From JBOGIF01 sp050742415 (GTDB lineage Bacteria; Actinomycetota; Acidimicrobiia; Acidimicrobiales; AC-14): DNA of 32,412 nucleotides. A model generated the notes under the pieces. The model did not search any database. It was not told the DNA's origin and saw only the letters and a list, made by a program, of their open reading frames with translations. The stretch's first letter is position 1; every line of letters begins with the position of its first letter. The translations under genes and the position numbers were made by a program. Below are positions 8,581 to 15,304 of this stretch, in pieces. Where the stretch lies: contig JBOGIF010000107.1 of NCBI GenBank assembly GCA_050742415.1, positions 1 through 32,412 on the forward strand, in the 5' to 3' direction.

Positions 8581-9289
8581 GCGAGCGCGCGGGCACGACC
8601 ACGTCGGCCGCCACCTGGGACGCGTCGGGATAAAGAGCTCGGATCGTGAGCACGGCCAGCACCGCACCGACCAGCTGGGCGGCGACGAACGCCGGAGCCG
8701 ACCCCGGTGCGATACCGGCGAAGGTGTCTGACAGGCCGCGGGCAACGGTCGCCGCCGGATTGGCGACCGATGTCGACGAGGTGAAGAGGTAGGCGCCCCC
8801 TATGTAGGCGCCGACCGCGAACGGGGCGACCGAGGAACGGCCGGAGCGGGCGAGGGAGAACACGACGAGCAGCAGGCCGAAGGTGGCCACCACCTCACCC
8901 AGCCAGAGTCCTCCGGAGCTGCGCGCCGTGGTGGAAAGCGCCACGGCGGGCAGCGAGAACATGAGGTTGGCCACGACCGCGCCCACTGCCGCGCCCACCA
9001 CCTGGGCTGAGATGTAGGCGCCCGCCTCGAGAGTGGTCACGCCGCCGAAGGCTCGATCGACGAGTGTGACGACCGGGTTCAGGTGCGCTCCCGAGACCGG
9101 CCCGACGGCCACGATGATGGCGGCCAGGGCGGCAGCGGTGGCCGCCGCGTTCTCCAACAGCTGCAGGCCGACGTCGCCGGGGGAGAGCCGTTGGGCGGCA
9201 ATGCCCGACCCGACCACTGCGGCGAGGAGCAACGCCGTGCCGACGAGCTCGCCCAGCGCCCGGCGGGCCAGCGCCGGGCTCAGCAGCAA
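8573..9289 (-). CDS. aqpS: MIP/aquaglyceroporin, AqpS-like arsenite channel
   Basis: A 238-residue major intrinsic protein with six membrane spans and two pore half-helices. The pore motifs are visible as NPV (71-73, within SGAHLNPV) and NPA (177-179). The first is a variant of the canonical NPA, as is common in metalloid channels. Placement between an ArsI lyase and an arsenate reductase indicates a role in passive arsenite exit, like Sinorhizobium meliloti AqpS; this is inference from context. The start is probably TTG 9289, overlapping arsI by 10 bases; no ATG or GTG is suitably placed. Its 3' end overlaps arsC by 8 bases. It replaces the usual ArsB or Acr3 pump, none of which is seen. Confidence 0.9.
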   Translation of the reverse strand: MLLSPALARRALGELVGTALLLAAVVGSGIAAQRLSPGDVGLQLLENAAATAAALAAIIVAVGPVSGAHLNPVVTLVDRAFGGVTTLEAGAYISAQVVGAAVGAVVANLMFSLPAVALSTTARSSGGLWLGEVVATFGLLLVVFSLARSGRSSVAPFAVGAYIGGAYLFTSSTSVANPAATVARGLSDTFAGIAPGSAPAFVAAQLVGAVLAVLTIRALYPDASQVAADVVVPARSHA

Positions 9290-9750
9290 CGGCTCGACGC
9301 CGCTTCGACGGTGTCGCCCACGGCGGCGGCGCAGCAGCTTGCGCCGGTCTCGGGGTCGACGGTGCGAAGCTGGCCGCCGGGCATCTCCACGTCCTCCAGG
9401 ACCGTGTAGATCTCCCAGGGCTCACCGGACGGTCCGTCGACCCAGACCTTGTCCTGGCGGGCGTAGCAACAGGCCACCCCGTCCTCGGTGGCGGTGTCCA
9501 GGCCCTGATGAGCCAAGCGGGCCTGGGCCGCGCCCACCTCCTCGGGGTTCTCCACCTCGACACCGAGGTGGTTGATCGTGCCGCCCTTTCCCGGCTGCTC
9601 GAACAGCACCAGCTTGAGCGGCGGGTCGGCGACCGCGAAGTTCGCGTATCCGGGCCGGACCTTGGCCGGTGTGGTGGTGAACAGCTTGGAGTAGAAACCG
9701 ATGGCAGCGTCGAGGTTCTCGACGTTGAGGGCCAGCTGGACTCGTGACAT
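9280..9750 (-). CDS. arsI: ArsI C-As lyase (organoarsenical dioxygenase)
   Basis: A 156-residue vicinal-oxygen-chelate dioxygenase that cleaves the carbon-arsenic bond of trivalent organoarsenicals such as methylarsenite. Metal ligands match the ArsI set Gln/His/Glu: Q5, H61, E113. The substrate-binding vicinal cysteine pair is C94-C95. The VRPGYANF and PPLKLVLFE segments are family-typical. The C-terminal tail carries two more cysteine pairs (C139-C140 and terminal C155-C156), which may handle released As(III). The ATG at 9750 has an AGGAGG ribosome site five bases upstream. First gene of the arsI-aqpS-arsC unit, divergent from arsR, which presumably controls it. Confidence 0.93.
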   Translation of the reverse strand: MSRVQLALNVENLDAAIGFYSKLFTTTPAKVRPGYANFAVADPPLKLVLFEQPGKGGTINHLGVEVENPEEVGAAQARLAHQGLDTATEDGVACCYARQDKVWVDGPSGEPWEIYTVLEDVEMPGGQLRTVDPETGASCCAAAVGDTVEAASSRCC

Positions 9751-9785
9751 CAACGCCTCCTGATATAGATAGACTGTCATCAATA

Positions 9786-9814
9786 AGTAAACCATACCAA
9801 TCGACCGGTGTCAA
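9786..9814 (-). promoter_or_regulatory. Candidate arsI promoter in the ars divergent region
   Basis: Read on the minus strand, a perfect TTGACA (-35, 9809-9814) is followed after 17 bases by TTTACT (-10, 9786-9791, four of six consensus matches). Transcription would begin near 9779, giving a short leader that contains the AGGAGG site of arsI. The surrounding 9751-9830 is strikingly A+T-rich for this window and holds an imperfect inverted arrangement TGATATAGATAGACTGTCATCA (9771-9792 region is adjacent) that could be part of an ArsR operator. The operator assignment is weak. Confidence 0.5.
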
Positions 9815-9830
9815 TGAGTGGAGGGCGCAA

Positions 9831-10184
9831 GTGGCGACCAGGACCAAGCGATTGACCGACGTCGCCGTCGCCGAGAACGAGTGCTGCCCGGCGGTGCTGG
9901 CCTCGCCGCTGTCGGAGAGCAGGGCCGGCGAGGTCGCCCGCGACTTCGCCGTCCTGGCCGATCCGGTCCGCCTCCGGCTGCTCAGCTTGCTGGCGTCGGC
10001 TCCCGCCGGCGAGGCGTGCGTGTGCGAGCTGGTCGAGCCCTTGGCCCGGTCCCAGCCCACCGTCTCGCACCACCTCAAGGTGCTGGCCGAGGCCGGCCTG
10101 ATCGTGGGCGAGAAGCGGGGCCGCTGGGTCTGGTACCGCCCGGTCCCGGAACGGCTCACCCAGCTACGCATCGTCCTGGCCTGA
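9831..10184 (+). CDS. arsR: ArsR family arsenite-responsive repressor
   Basis: A 117-residue winged-helix repressor that would release its operator on binding As(III) or methylarsenite. The recognition helix lies around SQPTVSHHLKVL (74-85). Cysteine pairs stand at C18-C19 (ECCP) and C63/C65 (CVCEL), an arrangement resembling the Corynebacterium glutamicum ArsR site (N-terminal Cys pair plus a Cys near helix 3) and unlike the classical E. coli CVC-only site. The GTG at 9831 follows GGAGGG at good spacing and gives a normal family length; longer in-frame starts run into the arsI promoter. Divergent from arsI across 80 bases, so one operator could control both directions. Confidence 0.93.
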   Translation: MATRTKRLTDVAVAENECCPAVLASPLSESRAGEVARDFAVLADPVRLRLLSLLASAPAGEACVCELVEPLARSQPTVSHHLKVLAEAGLIVGEKRGRWVWYRPVPERLTQLRIVLA

Positions 10185-10205
10185 GGCCAGCCGGTCCGGC
10201 TGGCC
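10185..10205 (+). terminator. Palindrome after arsR, likely terminator hairpin
   Basis: Directly after the arsR stop codon, GGCCAGCCGG and CCGGCTGGCC form a perfect 10-base inverted repeat around a single T. In RNA this gives a very stable G+C hairpin with a small loop. There is no U-tract after it, which is common for terminators in high-G+C actinobacteria. A protein-binding palindrome is the alternative. Confidence 0.6.
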
Positions 10206-10214
10206 CATTCCGAA

Positions 10215-10257
10215 CTGATGTTGATCACGCCCCCTGGAGGGGGATGGCCAACATCAG
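10215..10257. repeat. Compound inverted repeat (nested hairpin)
   Basis: Outer arms CTGATGTTG (10215-10223) and CAACATCAG (10249-10257) are a perfect 9-base inverted repeat. Inside it, CCCCC-TGGA-GGGGG (10230-10243) forms a second stem with a tetraloop. The nested shape on both strands is typical of intergenic palindromic elements or relict transposon ends. A second, bidirectional terminator is also possible. No transposase gene is nearby. Confidence 0.6.
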
Positions 10258-10410
10258 AAAGCCCGTCCGGTGGGACCCCGCCCGGCCCGTAGTCCCAGCC
10301 GGGGGTGGCGGCGGCCGAGGCCGGTGTCGAGCTTTCCCGCCTGGCTCTCGTCCCCCGCCCTGGCCCTAGAGGCGATGGACCTGGTGACGCCGACCCGGTC
10401 GAGGGACTTC

Positions 10411-10432
10411 CGCTAGCCCACCGCTAGCCCAC
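10411..10432 (+). repeat. 11-bp tandem direct repeat, two copies
   Basis: CGCTAGCCCAC occurs twice head-to-tail, 57 bases before the P450 start. The remaining DNA of 10185-10488 (about 300 bases) holds this repeat, the two palindromes above, and no credible gene. The repeat could be a regulator site for the P450 or simple slippage. Confidence 0.55.
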
Positions 10433-10488
10433 TGCCCGCACGGCCGGGTGCCGACCCTTAGCAACCCGGTGCCTGGTAGCACTGGGTC

Positions 10489-11721
10489 ATGACCACGGTG
10501 CCCAGCGTCGAGCCCGACGGCCTCCTAGCCGAGCTGGTCGCCACGCCGGAAGGCCGGGCCCACCCGTACCCGCTCTACGCCCGGTTGCGCTCGGTTGCGC
10601 CGGTCCACCGCAGCGCCTTCGGCTTCTGGACCCTCAGCCGCTACGACGACTGCCAGGCGCTCATGCGCCATCCGGGAGTCGGAAAGGACTTCTCCGAGGC
10701 GGTGAACTCGCTTGTGCTCACCGAGGAGCAGCGGGTCGCCCAGGACCGGTTCCGCAACGACCGCTTCAACATGTTGACCACCGACCCGCCGGACCACACC
10801 CGCCTGCGGGGCTTGGTCACCCGGGCGTTCACGCCCCGGACTGTGGAGACGATGCGAGCCCGCATCGTCGCCCTGGTCGACGAGCTGCTCGACACCTTCG
10901 GTACCGGCGAAGTCGACGTGATGGACACGCTGGCCTTCCCCCTCCCGGTCACCGTGATCGGCGACATGCTCGGCGTACCCGCCGAGGACCGGCCGGGTCT
11001 GCGGCCGCTGGTGCGGGCGGTGACCGCGGTCCTCGAGCTCGCCGTGACCGCCGAGGATCTGACCGAGGCCACCGCCGCCAACATCGAGCTGGAGGAGTAC
11101 TTCGCCGGCCTGGTGGCGGAGCGCCGGGCCCATCCCCGCGACGACCTGCTCACCAAGCTCATCGAGGCCGAGGACAAGGGCGACCAGCTGAGCGAAGCCG
11201 AGCTGATCTCCACTGCCATCCTGCTGTTCGCGGCCGGGTTCGAGACGACCACCCACCTCATCGGCAACGGGCTATCGGCCCTGTTGAGTCATCCCGACGA
11301 GATGGCCCGCCTGCGGGCCGACCGTTCGCTGGTCCGGCCGGCGGTGGACGAGCTGCTGCGTTTCGACAGCCCGGTGCAGATCGCCGCCCGGACCGTCTAC
11401 GAGGACCTGTCGCTCGGCGGACACCAGATCGAGGCGGGAAGCCTTGTGATGGCCCTGCTCGGCGCCGCCAACCACGACCCCGCCCGCTTCCGTGATCCGG
11501 GGCGCCTCGACGTGGGACGCGACGAGGGCCCGCCCATGAGCTTCGGCGGCGGCATCCACTTCTGCCTGGGCGCGGCGCTGGCCCGCCTGGAAGGTCAGGT
11601 CGTGCTCGACCGCCTACTCGACCGCTTCGCCACGATGGAGCTCGTCGGCCTTCCGGTCACCTACCGCGACAGCCTCACCCTGCGGGGCCTGGTCGACCTA
11701 CACGTCCGCTTCGCCGCCTGA
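10489..11721 (+). CDS. Cytochrome P450 (bacterial class I, CYP107-like)
   Basis: A 410-residue soluble haem monooxygenase. Seen: the I-helix oxygen-activation motif AGFETT (249-254) with the acid/threonine pair E252-T253, the K-helix ExxR (E288-R291), and the haem-binding loop FGGGIHFCLG with Cys359 as the iron ligand. Length and motifs are complete, so it should be active. Class I enzymes need a ferredoxin and a reductase, and neither is encoded in the window, so redox partners must come from elsewhere. The ATG at 10489 has no clear ribosome site; TAGCAC at 10477-10482 could be a -10 element giving a leaderless message, but this is weak. The substrate is unknown and the gene has no functional link to its neighbours. 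Confidence 0.95.
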   Translation: MTTVPSVEPDGLLAELVATPEGRAHPYPLYARLRSVAPVHRSAFGFWTLSRYDDCQALMRHPGVGKDFSEAVNSLVLTEEQRVAQDRFRNDRFNMLTTDPPDHTRLRGLVTRAFTPRTVETMRARIVALVDELLDTFGTGEVDVMDTLAFPLPVTVIGDMLGVPAEDRPGLRPLVRAVTAVLELAVTAEDLTEATAANIELEEYFAGLVAERRAHPRDDLLTKLIEAEDKGDQLSEAELISTAILLFAAGFETTTHLIGNGLSALLSHPDEMARLRADRSLVRPAVDELLRFDSPVQIAARTVYEDLSLGGHQIEAGSLVMALLGAANHDPARFRDPGRLDVGRDEGPPMSFGGGIHFCLGAALARLEGQVVLDRLLDRFATMELVGLPVTYRDSLTLRGLVDLHVRFAA

Positions 11722-11799
11722 GAGCCAGACCATCGGGAACCCGTGGCCGGTGGCACAGGCGTCGGCGCCGCTCTCGGACTCTGCTGAGGGCTCCCGGTC

Positions 11800-12000
11800 T
11801 GGACGCGGGTGACCGTGGCTGGCGGAGCCCGAGCACCGTGAGCAGGCTCTCGTCGATTCCCCAGATCTCCTCGGGACTTGCGCGACCAACGTGATCTCCG
11901 AGGCGGTGATGTCGATCGCGCGCTGCTCGACGAGAACCTTGGTGGTCTCACCTTCGATGCCGGAGAGCACCCAGGGCCTTTGGAGGCCACCGTCGAGGTC
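11800..12000 (-). pseudogene. Probable decayed gene fragment, frameshifted
   Basis: In the 406-base gap between convergent P450 and dehydrogenase genes, the minus strand reads as good protein in two successive frames. At about 12000-11881 it contains LSGIEGETTKVLVEQRAID and ITASEITLVA; the sense then continues in another frame from about 11878 as SPEEIWGIDESLLTVLGLRQP. In both parts nearly all third codon positions are G or C, as in the intact genes. Joining them needs one small indel, and no start codon or full-length frame is found. The family is not recognised. The rest of 11722-12127 shows no gene, RNA or strong hairpin to me. A chance antisense frame is the alternative. Confidence 0.4.
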
Positions 12001-12127
12001 CGGTCTCGCGGCTCCTTCGGCTACATCACCATCCGCCGAGCCGACGTCGCTGTCAGCGAGCAGGGCGCCACCTGACAGCCACGTGCCCTTGTCTCGTTCC
12101 CGCCCGAATGCGGCCGTCGGGCAGCCG

Positions 12128-13399
12128 CTAGAGGAACTCCACGTGCTCGCCGGCGGCCAGGCGGTGCCGGGTGTCGAGCACGAACCGGGAATCAGCGCGG
12201 ACCGAGGCGAGATCGAAGGCGTCGTGGTCGGTGAGCAGGACCACGGCATCGGCTGCGGCCAACTCCTCGGGTGTGGCCTCGACCCGCACGACTCGGCCAT
12301 CCACGTGGTCGTCGAGCACGTGGGGGTCGGCGGCCCGCACCTCGGCGCCCATAGCCAGGAGTCGGTCGGCGACCACCAGGGCCGGCGACTCGCGGTCGTC
12401 GCTGGTGTTGCGCTTGTAGGCCAGACCCAGCAGGAGGAGTCGGCTGCCGTTCACGGCCCGGCGCTGGCGGTTGAGGGCGATGACCAGGCGGTGCACCACG
12501 TAGTCGGGCATGTGGTCGTTCACATCGTTGGCGAGCTCGACGAAGCGGAAGGGCTGGCCTAGCAACCGCCGCACCCGCCACGACAGGTAGCTCGGGTCGA
12601 TGGGCAGGCAGTGCCCTCCCACGCCGGGGCCGGGGGTGAAGCGCAGGTACCCGAAGGGCTTGGTGGAGGCGGCGTCGATCGCCTCCCAAACGTCGATCCC
12701 CAGATCGGCGGCGAACATCGCCAGCTCGTTGACCAGGGCGATGTTGACGTGGCGGAAGGTGTTCTCCAGGAGCTTGACCAGCTCGGCCTCGCGCGTGCCG
12801 GATACCGGCACGGTCTCGTCGAGGATGGAGTCGTAGAAGCCCTTCACCGCGACAAGCGAGTCGGCGTCGATGCCCGACACCACCTTTGGCGTGTTGACCA
12901 AGCCCCACTTGCTGTTGCCCGGGTCGATCCGCTCGGGGCTGTACCCCACGTGAAAGTCGGCTCCCGCCACCAGCCCCGACCCCTCTTCGAGCAAGGGGCA
13001 CATGAGCTCCTCGGTGGTGCCCGGATAGGTGGTGGACTCGAGCACCACGGTCGCCCCTGGCTTCAGGTGGGCGGCAAGGGTCACGGCGGCCGAGCGGATG
13101 TAGGAGAGGTCGGGGTTGCCCTCGCGCAGAGGCGTGGGCACGGTGATGACTGCCACGTCGAAGCCAGCGGCGGCCTCGGCGTCGGCCGAGGGGAGATAGC
13201 GGCCCGTTGCCAGCGCCCCGGACACTTGGGCGGGCGGGATGTCCTCGACGTAGGACTCGCCGGCGGCGAGGCGCTTCACCCGGCCGGAGTCGATCTCGTA
13301 GCCGACGACGGCGTAACCGACCTCGACCGCCCGCATGGCGAGCGGGAGGCCGACGTAACCCTGCCCGACGATGACGACCTTGCGCTCTCGCCTCGTCAC
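12128..13399 (-). CDS. Nucleotide-sugar (UDP-glucose/UDP-HexNAc) 6-dehydrogenase
   Basis: A 423-residue NAD-dependent enzyme that oxidises C6 of a UDP-sugar to the uronic acid in two steps. Seen: N-terminal Rossmann motif GQGYVG (12-17), the VITVPTPL loop (84-91), the catalytic region GVGGHC with Cys264, and the C-terminal UDP-binding domain starting near GLAYKRNTSDDRESP. The sequence resembles the WbpA/WecC group (UDP-GlcNAc or UDP-ManNAc) at least as much as UDP-glucose dehydrogenases, so the exact substrate is left open. The GTG at 13399 follows a GGGAAG site and directly precedes the first beta strand. It is divergent from the LMW phosphatase gene and supplies an acidic sugar to the polysaccharide locus, by inference. 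Confidence 0.92.
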   Translation of the reverse strand: MTRRERKVVIVGQGYVGLPLAMRAVEVGYAVVGYEIDSGRVKRLAAGESYVEDIPPAQVSGALATGRYLPSADAEAAAGFDVAVITVPTPLREGNPDLSYIRSAAVTLAAHLKPGATVVLESTTYPGTTEELMCPLLEEGSGLVAGADFHVGYSPERIDPGNSKWGLVNTPKVVSGIDADSLVAVKGFYDSILDETVPVSGTREAELVKLLENTFRHVNIALVNELAMFAADLGIDVWEAIDAASTKPFGYLRFTPGPGVGGHCLPIDPSYLSWRVRRLLGQPFRFVELANDVNDHMPDYVVHRLVIALNRQRRAVNGSRLLLLGLAYKRNTSDDRESPALVVADRLLAMGAEVRAADPHVLDDHVDGRVVRVEATPEELAAADAVVLLTDHDAFDLASVRADSRFVLDTRHRLAAGEHVEFL

Positions 13400-13472
13400 C
13401 GGTCGATCTTCCCACACCGCGGTTGCCGATCGGCCTCCTCGGGCGGCTCCTAGACTGCAACCGATCCCGACC

Positions 13473-14045
13473 ATGAGCACCGACATCCTGTTCATCTGCA
13501 CCGGCAACATCTGCCGGTCCCCCGTGGCGGAGGCGCTGCTGCGCCACCGCACGGCCGCCCTCGGCCTCGACGTGAGGGTGCACTCCGCCGGCGTGCTCGA
13601 GAGCGGGCGGCCCGCCAGCGCGTCGAGCGTCGAGCTGCTCGCCGGCCGCGGGCTCGACCTGGCCGGTCACCGCAGCACCGAGATCACTGCTGAGCTGCTC
13701 GAGACAGCGGACCTGGCGCTGGGCATGGCCAGGGAGCACGTGCGCCACGCGGCCGTGCTGGTACCGGCCGCTTGGCCCCGCACCTTCACGCTGAAGGCTC
13801 TGGTGCGCCAGGGCGAGAAGGTCGGCCCCCGGCCCGCCGGAGAAGAGCTGTCGGCGTGGCTGGCCCGGGTGCACGAGGGTCGTGTGCCGTCCGACCTGCT
13901 GGGCTCGTCCGCCGAGGACGACGTCGCCGATCCCATCGGCCGGCCCATGCCGGCCTACCGGCGGATGGTCGGCGAGGTCGAGGACCTGGTGGACCGGCTG
14001 GTCACGCTGATCTGGCCGGCCGAGGTCGATCGGCTGGGCCGTTGA
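13473..14045 (+). CDS. Low-molecular-weight protein-tyrosine phosphatase
   Basis: A 190-residue phosphatase with the P-loop C9-TGNIC-R15-S and the general acid in D153-P154. It lacks the extra redox cysteines and DDPAG region of the arsenate reductase at 8176-8580, so it is a true LMW-PTP. It could dephosphorylate the BY-kinase encoded at 17405. However, the order LMW-PTP, glyA, wecA also occurs as part of a conserved housekeeping gene string in actinobacteria, so the link to the kinase is not certain. The ATG at 13473 has no ribosome site; TAGACT at 13451-13456 may be a -10 element giving a very short or absent leader. Confidence 0.9.
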   Translation: MSTDILFICTGNICRSPVAEALLRHRTAALGLDVRVHSAGVLESGRPASASSVELLAGRGLDLAGHRSTEITAELLETADLALGMAREHVRHAAVLVPAAWPRTFTLKALVRQGEKVGPRPAGEELSAWLARVHEGRVPSDLLGSSAEDDVADPIGRPMPAYRRMVGEVEDLVDRLVTLIWPAEVDRLGR

Positions 14046-14056
14046 CCGGTCCCGGG

Positions 14057-15298
14057 GTGCCCGCCCCGCCCGACGACGAGCTGTTCTCGATCGTCGGCCG
14101 CGAGATCGTGCGCCAGAACACCACGTTGCAGCTCATCGCCTCGGAGAACTTCACCTCGCCCCAAGTGATGGCCGCCCAGGGTTCGGTGCTGACGAACAAG
14201 TACTCGGAGGGCTATCCCGGCCGGCGTTACTACGGCGGCAACCAGGTGGTGGACGAGGCCGAGGAGCTGGCCCGGAGCAGGGCCAAGGCCCTCTTTGGCG
14301 CCGAGCACGCCAACGTGCAGCCCCACTCGGGGGCGAGCGCCAACATGGCCGCGTACATGGCCCTGCTGGAGCCCGGCGACACCGTGCTCGGCATGCGCCT
14401 CGACCAGGGCGGGCACCTCACGCATGGCTCCCCGGTGAACTTCAGCGGGCGCTTCTACCGGTTCGTCTCCTATGGCGTCCGGCCCGACGACGAGCTGCTG
14501 GACTACGACGAGATCCGGGACCTGGCCCTCCGGGAGCGACCGAAGGCGATCGTCGCCGGGGCCACCGCCTACCCGAGGGTCATCGACCCCGAGCCGCTTG
14601 CCGCCATCTGTGCCGAGGTCGGGGCCCTCTTCATCTTCGACGCCGCCCACATCGCCGGCCTGGTAGCAGGCGGGGCCCATCCCAACCCCGTGCCGTTCGC
14701 CGACGTGGTGACCTTCACCACCCACAAGACCCTGCGGGGCCCGCGCTCGGGCTGCATCCTGAGCCGCTCGGACCACGCCGCCGCGATCGACAAGGCGGTG
14801 TTCCCCGGCCTCCAGGGCGGACCGCTGATGCACGTGGTGGCGGCCAAGGCGGTGGCCTTCTGGGAGGCGTCCCAGCCCTCCTTCCGCGAGTACGCGGCCG
14901 GGGTGGTCGCCAACGCCCGGGCATTGGCCACCGCCCTGGCTACCGAAGGTTTCCGGGTGGTCTCTGGCGGCACCGACAACCACCTCATGCTCCTCGACCT
15001 GCGGACCTTCGACGCCGACCTGACCGGGAAGGAGGCCCAGGAGGCGCTCGACGCCGCTGGGATCACCCTCAACCGCAACCAGTTCCCCGGTGACCCGCGG
15101 TCCCCGTTCGTGACCAGCGGCCTGAGGATCGGCACGGCGGCGGTGACCACGGCGGGGATGGGCCCCAACGAGATGGGCGAGATCGCCCGCCTGATCAGCC
15201 GCGGCCTGCGGGGCCGGGCCGACGATCGGGAGCGGGACGAGGTGAGGGAGTCCGTCGCCACGCTCTGCTCCAAGTTCACGCCCTACCCGCCGGGCTAG
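14057..15298 (+). CDS. glyA: Serine hydroxymethyltransferase
   Basis: PLP enzyme interconverting serine and glycine while charging tetrahydrofolate with a one-carbon unit; cytosolic. Seen, counted from the GTG at 14057: TLQLIASEN (23-31), YPGRRYYGG (53-61), DAAHIAGLVAGG (195-206), and the PLP-lysine motif TTHKTLRGPRSG with K224. The length of 413 residues is normal. A TTG at 14042 overlaps the phosphatase stop (TTGA) and is a real alternative start, since the same TTGA junction is used twice later in this window. It sits between the phosphatase and the wecA-like gene and is most likely housekeeping; its place inside the glycan locus is probably inherited synteny. Confidence 0.96.
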   Translation: MPAPPDDELFSIVGREIVRQNTTLQLIASENFTSPQVMAAQGSVLTNKYSEGYPGRRYYGGNQVVDEAEELARSRAKALFGAEHANVQPHSGASANMAAYMALLEPGDTVLGMRLDQGGHLTHGSPVNFSGRFYRFVSYGVRPDDELLDYDEIRDLALRERPKAIVAGATAYPRVIDPEPLAAICAEVGALFIFDAAHIAGLVAGGAHPNPVPFADVVTFTTHKTLRGPRSGCILSRSDHAAAIDKAVFPGLQGGPLMHVVAAKAVAFWEASQPSFREYAAGVVANARALATALATEGFRVVSGGTDNHLMLLDLRTFDADLTGKEAQEALDAAGITLNRNQFPGDPRSPFVTSGLRIGTAAVTTAGMGPNEMGEIARLISRGLRGRADDRERDEVRESVATLCSKFTPYPPG

Positions 15299-15304
15299 CG
15301 GGCC

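Noticed and set aside
11878..12075. Small plus-strand open frame of 65 residues in the P450/dehydrogenase gap
   Set aside because: It starts with TTG without a ribosome site and is antisense to a minus-strand reading with better third-position bias; no family is recognised.
12192..13874. Long minus-strand open frame running through the dehydrogenase and phosphatase genes
   Set aside because: It is out of frame with the dehydrogenase on the same strand and gives an Arg/Pro/Gly-rich chain; the true frame has the Rossmann and Cys264 motifs.
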